A stretch of 64,000 bases of DNA, taken from Deltaproteobacteria bacterium (lineage in GTDB: Bacteria; Myxococcota_A; UBA9160; UBA4427). Shown piece by piece: positions 57,088-64,000 of the stretch. The stretch is taken from the NCBI GenBank assembly GCA_016713665.1, contig JADJOR010000009.1, forward strand, positions 496,001 to 560,000, given 5' to 3'. Within the stretch, counting starts at the first letter, position 1; each line of letters opens with the position of its first letter. Position numbers and translations under genes: made by a program. The notes beneath the pieces are model-generated. The model ran no database searches and was not told where the DNA came from. It saw only the letters and a program-made list of their open reading frames with translations.

Positions 57088-57494
57088 GGGAGCATCTCCC
57101 GGGCGGATCCATCGGGGAGGGCTCGCGCGCGATCGGATCGGGGGCGAGGCCGGAGGCCGAGCGATGGAGGGCTCGACCCCGGTGCAGGCTAGGCGGTGCC
57201 GCTGTCGGCTCGCATCCCATGATCATGGGATCGAGGGGGCGTCGCCTGGCGACTTCTCGAGCCGGCCGATCCGCCCCGGATCGGAAATCGGAGCAGAGTC
57301 GTCTTCCCGGACGCTCGTGCAGCGCGCCGGCAACTTCGATTCGCCCGCGTGGATAATGAGGCGTTCCGTCGCCGAGAAGGGTTGTCGGAAGCGATCGCTC
57401 GACTAGGATCGCTCGGAGCTCCGGGTCGATCTCGACTCCTCCCCGTGGCGTCCCGGGAAGGGGTGAGCCCCTGATCGCGAGAGAAGCCGACCTC
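57088..57494. promoter_or_regulatory. Divergent control region of the PEP-CTERM island
   Basis: A 407-bp gap between copy A (minus) and the M19-like gene (plus). It contains the 18-bp palindrome at 57214-57231. Between the palindrome and the copy A start, TAGCCTGC recurs in the same place as upstream of copy B, so the upstream regions were duplicated too. No coding sequence is supported. Confidence 0.5.
57214..57231. promoter_or_regulatory. Palindromic candidate operator, copy A
   Basis: ATCCCATGATCATGGGAT is a perfect 18-bp inverted repeat, 126 bp upstream of copy A and 264 bp upstream of the M19-like gene. The inner 16 bp are identical to the site at 60520-60535. Such symmetry suggests a dimeric regulator. 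Binding is inference. Confidence 0.6.
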
Positions 57495-60359
57495 ATGTTC
57501 CAGATGCCGAAGCGTGCCCGCGACCGGGTCGACCTCGTTCTTCGTGCGCTTCTTGCGCTTCGCGCTCTGCGCGCGTGTCCGGCCCTCGCGGGTTTGTCCG
57601 CTCTCGCCCTGGGGCTCGTCCTGCTGGCCCCGCCCGCCTCCGCTGGCAACCGCGTCGCGAGCTGCGGCGGTCTCAACCAGGTCCCCTGCAACATCTTCCA
57701 GGCCATCCCGTCCTGTGATACGACGATCCCCTGGCTCTACGAGAACTTCTCCGTCAACCGCTGCCTCGCGCTCGGCTGCGGCGGGGAGGGGCAGGCGCCG
57801 TGCTCGGTCGTGCAGCACATCCCGTCCTGCAATCCCGGGCTCTTCGAGATCCCCTTCGGCGTCCGCTGTACCGCGATCGACGGCGATGGCTTCCCGACCT
57901 TCTGCGGCGATACGGGCGAGCGCGCCTGCACCGTCGCCGAGCACATCCCCTCCTGCAAGCCGAACCGGATCGAGAACTTCGACGATGGGTTCTGTTATGC
58001 CTTCGACGGCGAGGGCTATCCGACCTACTGCGGCGATCCGGGTGAGCAGGCCTGCACGGTCGTCGAACACGTCCCGTCCTGCAAATCGAACGCGGTCGAG
58101 AACCTCTCCGAGGGCCAGTGCTACGGGATCGACGGGAACGGCTATCCGACGTACTGCGGAGATCAGTACGAGCAGGCCTGCACGGTCGACGTCCAGGCGC
58201 TGCTCGGGATCACCTCCTGCAAGCCCGGCCTGCTCGAGGACGTCGAGAACGGCACTTGTCATGGCTTCGACGGCGACGGTTATCCCGAGTTCTGCGGCGA
58301 CCTGAACGAATCTGCGTGCGCGGTGACGCTCCAGGGGGCATACGTGCTGACGGCCTGCAAGCCGGGCCTCTTCGAGGAATTCGGCGTGCCGTTCGGGACC
58401 TGCCGCTACACGCCGGTCTCCGAGCCTGATCTCGCGACGACCGCGATCATCGCGCCTTCCCCCGGCGAGCCGATCTTCGGCGTCGCCGACCTGCATTCGC
58501 ATGCCTTCGCGAACCTCGGCTTCGGCGGCCGCCTCTTCCACGGCAAGGCGCATTCGCCCTACGGCGTCGCCGGCGCGCTGCCCGAATGCTCGCTCGCGCA
58601 TGGGCCGGACGGCCTGACCGACCTCGTCGGCAACGAGCTGAACGGAACCAACGGCCACGACGACGCCGGCTACCCGAGCTTCGTCGACTGGCCGAGCCGC
58701 GAGCAGGCCCACCATCAGCAGATGTATCACCGCTGGCTCGAGCGCGCCTACCGCGGCGGGCTGCGCCTGCTCGTCGTCCATGCCGTCAACAACGAGGTGC
58801 TCTGCTCGGTCTCGCTCCAGCGCGAGGGCTACGGCTGCGACGACATGCCCTCCGTCGATCGCCAGATCGATGCGGCCTGGGCGCTCAAGAGCGCGATCGA
58901 CGCCGCGGCCGGCGGCCCCGGCCAGGGCTGGCTCGACATCGCCCTGTCCGCCGCCCACGCACGGCAGATCATGGAGGGGGGCAAACTCGCGATCGTCCTC
59001 GGCATCGAGGTCGATGCGCTCTTCGGTTGCAAGCCCGGCCAGTGTTCGGCGGGGACGGTGACGGCCGGACTCGACGCCTATCATGCGCGCGGCGTCCGCC
59101 ACGTCTTCCCGGTCCACCTCTTCGAGAACGACTTCGGCGGCCCGGCGATCTACGACGATCTCTTCGACGTCGGTAGCTATCTCGCCACGGGCCAGCGCTA
59201 TCCGACACGCGACTGTGCGCCGGAGGGATTCGACTTTCAACTCGATACGAACTCGATCGCGAGCTGGCTCTCGATCTTCGGGATCAGCCTCCCGCCCGCG
59301 GCGGCCCATGATGCCCATTGCAACGCGAGTGGCCTGAGCGCCCGCGGCGCGGAGCTCGTCCAGGGCCTCATGCAGCGCAAGATGATCATCGACGTCGACC
59401 ACATGAGCGCCCGCATGGTCGAAGACGTCCTCGGCCTCGTCGAGCCCGCCTCCTATCCCGTCGTCGCCGGGCATACGGGCTTCCTCGAGACGTCCCTCGG
59501 CGCGAAGCGCTCGGAGGGCCAGCACACGCGTGACCATGTCGAGCGGATCCGCGATCTCGGGGGCCTCGTCGCGCCGATCCTCGAGCAGGGCAGGGCGAGC
59601 GAGATCGACTACGTCCCCGGCCATTTCCGCGTCGCCAACGACTGCGATCTCTCCTCGAAGTCCTGGGCCCAGGCCTATCTCTACGCCTCCGACGAGACCC
59701 GCGGTAGCGGCTTCCTGCATGCCGTCGGCCTCGGCTCCGATCTGAATGGATTCATCCATCTGCCGACCGCGCGCTTCGGTCCGAACGCCTGCGGCGGCAA
59801 CGCGGCACAGGCGGCGCAGCAATCGCCTGCGAGCCAGATCGCCTATCCCTTCGCTGCGCATGGCGACGGTGCGACGGGCGCGTTCAGCGTCCTCTCGACG
59901 GGCACGAAGTCCTGGGACTACAACCAGACGGGCTTCGCCCATGTCGGCCTGCTGCCCGACTTCGTCGAGGATCTGAAGCAGGCGGGCCTCACGGATCGCC
60001 AGCTCGATCCGCTCTTCCGCTCGGCGGAGGCCTATGTCGCGATGTGGGAGCGGATCGATCGCGGGGCGGAGTGTGGCAACGGGATCGACGACGATCACGA
60101 TGGGCTCGTCGACGCGCTCGACCCGGGCTGCACGAGCCCTTCGGACGTCTCGGAGCGCAGCGCCGCGATCGTCTGCGACGACGGCACCGACAACGATGAC
60201 GACGGCCTGCTCGACGCCGAGGATCCCGAATGCGCCGATCCGGCGACGGGCGCGGAGACGACGGTTCCCGAGCCGGGGCTCGTGCTTGGGCTCGCGGTCG
60301 GGGCCGCGCTGCTCGTGGCGACGGGGTGTGCCCGACGGCGGTCCGCGGCGGGGCGGTGA
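57495..60359 (+). CDS. PEP-CTERM protein with Cys-rich repeats and M19 dipeptidase-like domain
   Basis: A 954-residue exported protein. The signal peptide lies within residues 1-52 (LSALALGLVLLAPPASA). Residues about 55-310 are six or so Cys-rich units of about 40-45 residues: EHIPSCKPNRIENF, then GEGYPTYCGDPGEQACTV. Residues about 325-860 resemble a divergent membrane dipeptidase (M19): DLHSHAF metal site, VLGIEVDALFG, YHARGVRHVFPVHLFEN, MIIDVDHMSARMV, PVVAGHTGF and GLGSDLNGF. A linker with CGNGIDDDHDGLVDALDPGC and a second DGTDNDDDGLLD loop leads to a PEP-CTERM tail (VPEPGLVLGLAVGAALLVAT). The metal ligands look kept, so hydrolase activity on small peptides or related amides is plausible but unproven. 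Confidence 0.8.
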   Translation: MFQMPKRARDRVDLVLRALLALRALRACPALAGLSALALGLVLLAPPASAGNRVASCGGLNQVPCNIFQAIPSCDTTIPWLYENFSVNRCLALGCGGEGQAPCSVVQHIPSCNPGLFEIPFGVRCTAIDGDGFPTFCGDTGERACTVAEHIPSCKPNRIENFDDGFCYAFDGEGYPTYCGDPGEQACTVVEHVPSCKSNAVENLSEGQCYGIDGNGYPTYCGDQYEQACTVDVQALLGITSCKPGLLEDVENGTCHGFDGDGYPEFCGDLNESACAVTLQGAYVLTACKPGLFEEFGVPFGTCRYTPVSEPDLATTAIIAPSPGEPIFGVADLHSHAFANLGFGGRLFHGKAHSPYGVAGALPECSLAHGPDGLTDLVGNELNGTNGHDDAGYPSFVDWPSREQAHHQQMYHRWLERAYRGGLRLLVVHAVNNEVLCSVSLQREGYGCDDMPSVDRQIDAAWALKSAIDAAAGGPGQGWLDIALSAAHARQIMEGGKLAIVLGIEVDALFGCKPGQCSAGTVTAGLDAYHARGVRHVFPVHLFENDFGGPAIYDDLFDVGSYLATGQRYPTRDCAPEGFDFQLDTNSIASWLSIFGISLPPAAAHDAHCNASGLSARGAELVQGLMQRKMIIDVDHMSARMVEDVLGLVEPASYPVVAGHTGFLETSLGAKRSEGQHTRDHVERIRDLGGLVAPILEQGRASEIDYVPGHFRVANDCDLSSKSWAQAYLYASDETRGSGFLHAVGLGSDLNGFIHLPTARFGPNACGGNAAQAAQQSPASQIAYPFAAHGDGATGAFSVLSTGTKSWDYNQTGFAHVGLLPDFVEDLKQAGLTDRQLDPLFRSAEAYVAMWERIDRGAECGNGIDDDHDGLVDALDPGCTSPSDVSERSAAIVCDDGTDNDDDGLLDAEDPECADPATGAETTVPEPGLVLGLAVGAALLVATGCARRRSAAGR

Positions 60360-60652
60360 ACCGCTGGCCCTCCTCGCCGCGGCCGATGACGAGCGACCGC
60401 CGTGCCGTCGCTCTCGGGCGGGGGCGAGCAACAACGCATGCGAAGGGATCTTCGCCGGCTCCGGTTCGACGGGCTCGGGGTCGGGGCTCGCGGGGACCCC
60501 TTCCGATCCGCTCTCCGAGTCCCATGATCATGGGATGTTCCTCGACTCCCCCCACGCGTAGCCTGCGCGAAGGCCGAGTCCTCCGTCGCTCGGCTTCGCC
60601 TGCGATCCGATCCCACGCGAGCGATTCCCGGCGGCCCATTCAGGAATTCCCG
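60360..60652. promoter_or_regulatory. Upstream region of PEP-CTERM copy B
   Basis: A 293-bp gap with the palindrome at 60520-60535 and, 25 bp beyond it, TAGCCTGC as in front of copy A. No coding sequence is supported. Confidence 0.45.
60520..60535. promoter_or_regulatory. Palindromic candidate operator, copy B
   Basis: TCCCATGATCATGGGA is a perfect 16-bp palindrome, 117 bp upstream of copy B. It is identical to the core of the site in front of copy A and at nearly the same distance from the start codon. Confidence 0.6.
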
Positions 60653-61591
60653 ATGCTGCCCTGGTCCCGTTCTCATCGCTTCGTCGTCGCCCTTGGAACC
60701 CTCGCCTTCGCGAGCCTTGTCTGGGCCACGGCTTCGGCCGCCGCGCCCTTCTGGGGCACGTACACGGACGCCAGCCTGTCGGACATGTTCCCGAGCGGTG
60801 GACAGAACAACGGGACGGTCGTCTTCGATGGAGCGCGCAATCCGACGACCGGGAATTTCGAAGGCGGCGGGCTCACGAGCCACAGCCTGATCGACGACGC
60901 CACCACACCCGATTTCCGCGGCACCGGCCCCTGGAATCGCGGCATCGCCGAAGCGTCCGCGACGATCAACGGGGGCGCCGTCCCTGCGCCGGCGACGCTG
61001 CGCGCCCGGGCGATCCTGACCGGCAACGTATCCGACCAGCCCGGCGTGACCGACGCGACGGCCTTCACGTCGGCCGTCGCCTCGGATCTCTTCCAGTACA
61101 CCGGCAGCGTGCCGACCACGCTTTCCATCACCTTCCGCATGACGGGCAGCCTCGCGAACTCGCCGGCGGATCCGACCCTCCAGACCGTTCTCGCCGCCAC
61201 GGTCGCCGTCGTCTCCGACGCGAACTATCGCTTCGAGAGATCTCTCGCCACGCTGCTCTTCGAGGGGGCGACTCCTCCGGTCGCGAAGGCCGTCGATCCG
61301 ACGACGCTGCGCCGGACCCTCCACACTTCCGGCAACACGATCTCGCTCCAGCGCACACTCAGCTTCTCCGTCGTGCCGGGCGAGCAGTTCTACGTCTGGC
61401 AGCAGCTCGCCGCCTGGGCCGCCGGCGACGCCCGCTCGGCGGACGCCTACTCGACCCTGACGGCGACCTTCAGCCAGCCCGACCTGGTGCAGAACCTCGC
61501 CGTGATCCCCGAACCGAATACGGTGATCCTGCTGGGGCTCGGCCTCGCGCTGATCGCGTGCCGACGGTCGTCGGACGCGGACTCGCGATAG
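60653..61591 (+). CDS. PEP-CTERM protein, copy B of an inverted pair
   Basis: A 312-residue exported protein, the paralogue of the minus-strand gene at 56149. The signal peptide is VVALGTLAFASLVWATASAA. Shared segments include SHSLIDD, INGGAVPAPATLRARAILTG, SDLFQYTGSVPT and TLTATFSQPDLVQNLAVIPE. The PEP-CTERM tail is VIPEPNTVILLGLGLALIAC then RR. The N-terminal signal and the 60 residues after it differ most between copies. Function is unknown. The ribosome-binding site is weak (AGGA about 8 nt upstream). Confidence 0.85.
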   Translation: MLPWSRSHRFVVALGTLAFASLVWATASAAAPFWGTYTDASLSDMFPSGGQNNGTVVFDGARNPTTGNFEGGGLTSHSLIDDATTPDFRGTGPWNRGIAEASATINGGAVPAPATLRARAILTGNVSDQPGVTDATAFTSAVASDLFQYTGSVPTTLSITFRMTGSLANSPADPTLQTVLAATVAVVSDANYRFERSLATLLFEGATPPVAKAVDPTTLRRTLHTSGNTISLQRTLSFSVVPGEQFYVWQQLAAWAAGDARSADAYSTLTATFSQPDLVQNLAVIPEPNTVILLGLGLALIACRRSSDADSR

Positions 61592-61906
61592 GGAGGGCGA
61601 CGATCACGGAGCGGCTCAGGTCGGCTCGTTGGTGCTCGAACAGTCCGTTCGTTCCGGGCCCGCGGATCCGCCCGCCGAAATCCGGACGCGTCGAAGCCGC
61701 TGCCGAGCCGGTCGGAGTCTGTCGTCATTTCTGCTCGCTGTCGGGGGCTGCCGCCGTGTACCCTGCAACGGCCGATCGAGACGCAGGGCCTCCGGCGCAA
61801 TCGCCGGGATTCCCGTCTCCGATCAAGGGCTCGGGGTCCCCTTCGAATCGCCCCGCGCGCGGACCGACTTCGGCCGGGAAAGGGTCGGCCCTCCGGAGTT
61901 CTCTTT
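61592..61906. other. Spacer, nothing recognised
   Basis: 315 bp between PEP-CTERM copy B and the lipoprotein hydrolase gene, on the same strand. No repeat of the palindrome, no RNA and no conserved frame was seen. Confidence 0.35.
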
Positions 61907-62878
61907 ATGATGTTCGTTCTCTCCCGCCGAGCCTCACGCTGCGAGTCGAAGCGAGGGCGTGGCATTCTGCGATTCCCGGTCATCCTGGCGCTTCTGCTCG
62001 TCCCGCTCCATCTCGCGTCGTGCGTCGACCATCACCACGGCTCGCCCCAGGCGCCCGTCGATTGGCAGCGTGACTTCACGACGTTCACCCACTCCGACGG
62101 TCGAATCGCCCACGAAGTGCTCGTGCGGGGCGAAGGGCCGCCGGTGCTCCTGCTGCACGAGATCCCCGGTGCGATGAACGAGACCCTCGCCCTGGCGATG
62201 CGCCTCGCGCGGGACGGCTTTCGCGTCTACCTGCCGATCCTCTTCGGGAAGCCGGGAGACGACGCGATGGTGCTCAACTCGATCCGCTCGTGTGTCACAG
62301 GGGATTTCGATTGCTTCTCGAAGGAGGGCAGCGGCGCGGTCGTCGGCTGGCTCCGCGATCTGAGCCGGACGATCCGCGATCGGGAAGGGGATCCTGCGCG
62401 TGGGATGGCCGCGATCGGCATGTGTCTCACGGGCTCGATTCCGATCGAGCTCGCGGCGGATCCCTGGATCGAAGGGCTCGTCATGAGCCAGCCGGGGCTT
62501 CCGCTCTTCGGAGGCGAGGCCGCGCTGGCCGTTTCGCCGAGCTCGCTCGAGTGCGTACGGGCTCGGGCGCTTCCGGTTCTCTACTTCCGTTATTCAGAGG
62601 ACGGCATCTCGCCGCAGCAACGGCTCGACGCGCTCGAGTCGGCGCTCCCGGGGTTGGTTCGAGCCCGGGTGATCGACTCGAGCGACGGCAATCCGCACGG
62701 ACTCGACGAAGGCGCCCATGCCGTGCTCTCTTCGGGCTACGTCGACCGGCCGGGCGATCCCGGCATGGAGGCCTACGCGACGCTCGTCGCCTTTCTCGAG
62801 GAGAGGATCGGCGTCGACGAGAACGGCTCGGTTCGGGCGCCACGGGATCGATCGCCCGGTCGCGAGGCCTGCCGCTAA
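61907..62878 (+). CDS. Dienelactone-hydrolase-like lipoprotein
   Basis: A 323-residue alpha/beta hydrolase with a lipoprotein signal (ALLLVPLHLASC, lipobox LASC). The fold runs from VLLLHEIPGAMNETLALAMR through the nucleophile elbow AAIGMCLTGSIPIEL, where Cys sits in place of Ser as in dienelactone hydrolases. Then FRYSEDGISP carries the likely Asp and HGLDEGAHAVLS a His. It is probably a cell-envelope esterase or lactonase; the substrate is unknown. CGGAG lies about 8 nt before the ATG pair at 61907. Confidence 0.82.
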   Translation: MMFVLSRRASRCESKRGRGILRFPVILALLLVPLHLASCVDHHHGSPQAPVDWQRDFTTFTHSDGRIAHEVLVRGEGPPVLLLHEIPGAMNETLALAMRLARDGFRVYLPILFGKPGDDAMVLNSIRSCVTGDFDCFSKEGSGAVVGWLRDLSRTIRDREGDPARGMAAIGMCLTGSIPIELAADPWIEGLVMSQPGLPLFGGEAALAVSPSSLECVRARALPVLYFRYSEDGISPQQRLDALESALPGLVRARVIDSSDGNPHGLDEGAHAVLSSGYVDRPGDPGMEAYATLVAFLEERIGVDENGSVRAPRDRSPGREACR

Positions 62879-62926
62879 TCTCGGGTCGTGGGTGGATCGT
62901 CGGATCCGACGTGAGGTCGCTACGCG

Positions 62927-63610
62927 ATGGATGACAGGCCGTGCCGAATCGCGGTGCTCGAGGACGACGAGGCGACTCGGCGCTATTTCGAGCAGTGCAT
63001 CCGGGACAACGAGGCGCTCATGCTCGTGGCGTCCTTTCGAACCCTCGCCGAGGCGAACGCCTGGTTCGGGGCCCGGGACTCCCGGTCGGATCACGGGGCG
63101 GAGATCCTGCTGACCGATCTCGGGCTGCCCGACGGGCATGGCCTGGAGCTCATCCGAGCCCTGCGCACGACGCATCCGAGCTGCGAGATCCTCGTCATTT
63201 CGGTCTTCGGAGACGCCGAGACCGTCGTCGACTGCGTCGAGGCCGGCGCCGTCGGCTACATCCACAAGGACTCGCAGCCCGCGGACGTCGCGCAGGTGAT
63301 CCTCGACGTTCGGCGGGGGGCGTCTCCGATCTCACCGATGATCGCCCGCAAGCTCCTCGAGCGGCTCCGGGGGACGTCTGCGGCGCTGCCCGCCGCCGAC
63401 GTGAGTCTGACGACGGCGGAGTCGGAAGTCCTCGAATTGATCGCCCGGGGCTATTCGTACGCCGAGATCGCGCGGCTGCGGGGCGTCTCGATCCACACGG
63501 TGCAGACCCACGTGAAGAATCTATACCGCAAGCTCGCCGTCCACTCCCGCAGTGAGGCGGTCTACGAAGCGACTCAGCTCGGCCTGATCGGGCCGCTGCG
63601 CACGCCGTGA
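62927..63610 (+). CDS. NarL/FixJ-type response regulator
   Basis: A 227-residue two-domain regulator. The receiver domain runs about 1-130: acidic pair VLEDDEA, phospho-acceptor Asp in ILLTDLGLPDGHG, Thr/Ser in ILVISVFGDA and Lys in GYIHKDS. The LuxR-type DNA-binding domain is at about 155-220: LTTAESEVLELIARGYSYAE, IARLRGVSIHTVQTHVKNLY. All phosphorylation residues are present. Its TGA overlaps the GTG start of the next gene (GTGA), so it is coupled to a probable sensor. Target genes are unknown; the neighbouring PEP-CTERM palindromes are one possibility. Confidence 0.93.
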   Translation: MDDRPCRIAVLEDDEATRRYFEQCIRDNEALMLVASFRTLAEANAWFGARDSRSDHGAEILLTDLGLPDGHGLELIRALRTTHPSCEILVISVFGDAETVVDCVEAGAVGYIHKDSQPADVAQVILDVRRGASPISPMIARKLLERLRGTSAALPAADVSLTTAESEVLELIARGYSYAEIARLRGVSIHTVQTHVKNLYRKLAVHSRSEAVYEATQLGLIGPLRTP

Positions 63611-64000
63611 AGCGGGCCGTCGCGGCGATCGGCGTCGTGATTGCGGCGCTCGTCGTGCTCGGGTGGACGGAGGCCCCTCGAGCTGCGGGGGTCGAGCGTC
63701 TCGTCGAGGCGACCGTCGTCGTGGAGATCGATTCCGCGGCCGGCGTGGTCCGCCGGCCGCCTCAGGCGATCCGACTGCCGCTCCACTGGGACGTCGAGTT
63801 CCAGGGGGCCTCGGGTCGGGCGACCGTCACCGTTCCGTTTCGGATCGAGGGCGATGCGCCCTTCCCGTCCCGCGGTCTGCTGGTCGAGCGGCTGGGCGCC
63901 GCCTACGAGATCGCGCTCAACGGCGAGCCGCTCGTCGCCGCGGGCGACCTCTCGGGCGGCGATCGATTCTTCGCCAAGCGTCCGGTCCACCTGGTCCTGC
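63607..64000 (+). CDS. Probable membrane sensor kinase, N-terminal part only
   Basis: The frame starts with GTG at 63607, overlapping the response regulator stop, and runs off the window after about 131 residues. It opens with a signal/anchor segment (AAIGVVIAALVVLGW). An extracytoplasmic beta-rich region follows, with IRLPLHWDVEFQGASGRATV, RGLLVERLGAAYEIALNGEP and FFAKRPVHLVL. This is like the periplasmic sensing domains (7TMR-DISM type) of bacterial histidine kinases. The kinase itself is not visible, so its role as partner of the response regulator is inferred from coupling. Confidence 0.6.
   Translation, partial: MKRAVAAIGVVIAALVVLGWTEAPRAAGVERLVEATVVVEIDSAAGVVRRPPQAIRLPLHWDVEFQGASGRATVTVPFRIEGDAPFPSRGLLVERLGAAYEIALNGEPLVAAGDLSGGDRFFAKRPVHLVL

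Noticed and set aside
57181..57230. A sigma-54 (-24/-12) promoter near the palindrome, as expected for some PEP-CTERM genes
   Set aside because: GGCAC...GC spacing is off by one at copy A and the GG is missing at copy B.

Overview
The window is a stretch of very GC-rich bacterial chromosome with strong G/C bias at third codon positions. Several features point to a deltaproteobacterial-type or Myxococcota-like environmental bacterium, probably aerobic: an elongation factor G of the spirochaete/planctomycete/deltaproteobacteria (mitochondrial EFG1-like) type, a COX15/CtaA haem A synthase, several PEP-CTERM-tailed exported proteins (an exosortase must be encoded elsewhere), a stand-alone flagellar-rod-like protein and an ArsM/ArsS pair. 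The exact taxon cannot be fixed from sequence alone. No rRNA, tRNA or CRISPR array was seen.

Layout. 0.1-3.7 kb: an ALDH1L-type formyltransferase and EF-G. 3.8-4.4 kb: a gene graveyard with a decayed hicAB toxin-antitoxin operon abutting the C-terminal scrap of an IS91-type transposase. 4.4-6.0 kb: a GNAT-nitrilase fusion. 6.4-16.5 kb: secreted repeat proteins, namely an FG-GAP/VCBS protein, a parallel beta-helix protein, an EGF-repeat protein and a very large metalloprotease-like protein split by a frameshift. 16.6-20.0 kb: small envelope and nucleoid genes (holin-like membrane protein, histone-H1-like protein, TerB-like protein, luciferase-like oxidoreductase, flagellar-rod-like protein). 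20.1-22.4 kb: the arsM-arsS arsenosugar operon. 22.6-28.6 kb: central metabolism (SDR, haem A synthase, PPOX protein, class IV aminotransferase, citrate synthase). 28.9-32.0 kb: two glycosyltransferases and an unknown protein. 32.0-35.9 kb: YciH, a CoA-binding protein and a tandem pair of M16 peptidases.

35.9-37.1 kb is a complete insertion sequence with 25-bp terminal inverted repeats. The first three bases of each end (TGA) supply the stop codon of the gene running into it from that side: the second M16 peptidase on the left and the giant TpsA on the right. 37.1-47.6 kb is a two-partner secretion operon, an FhaC/ShlB-type transporter followed by a 2826-residue filamentous-haemagglutinin-like passenger. 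48-54.3 kb holds a WYL regulator with a patatin, EF-P, a thiolase-like protein, a PilZ protein and a glutathione transferase.

54.6-61.6 kb is a PEP-CTERM island. Two closely similar 312-residue PEP-CTERM proteins lie in inverted orientation on either side of a 954-residue PEP-CTERM protein with a divergent M19 (renal dipeptidase-like) domain. Each 312-residue gene has the same perfect palindrome, TCCCATGATCATGGGA, 117-126 bp upstream of its start, which is a good candidate operator. 61.9-64.0 kb holds a dienelactone-hydrolase-like lipoprotein and a NarL-type response regulator overlapping the start of a probable membrane sensor that runs off the window.

Three genes (the large protease-like protein, a GGDEF-like protein and the IS transposase) are each broken by a single-base indel in or beside a short G or C run. 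This may be genuine decay or residual assembly error, and it affects how those genes should be read.
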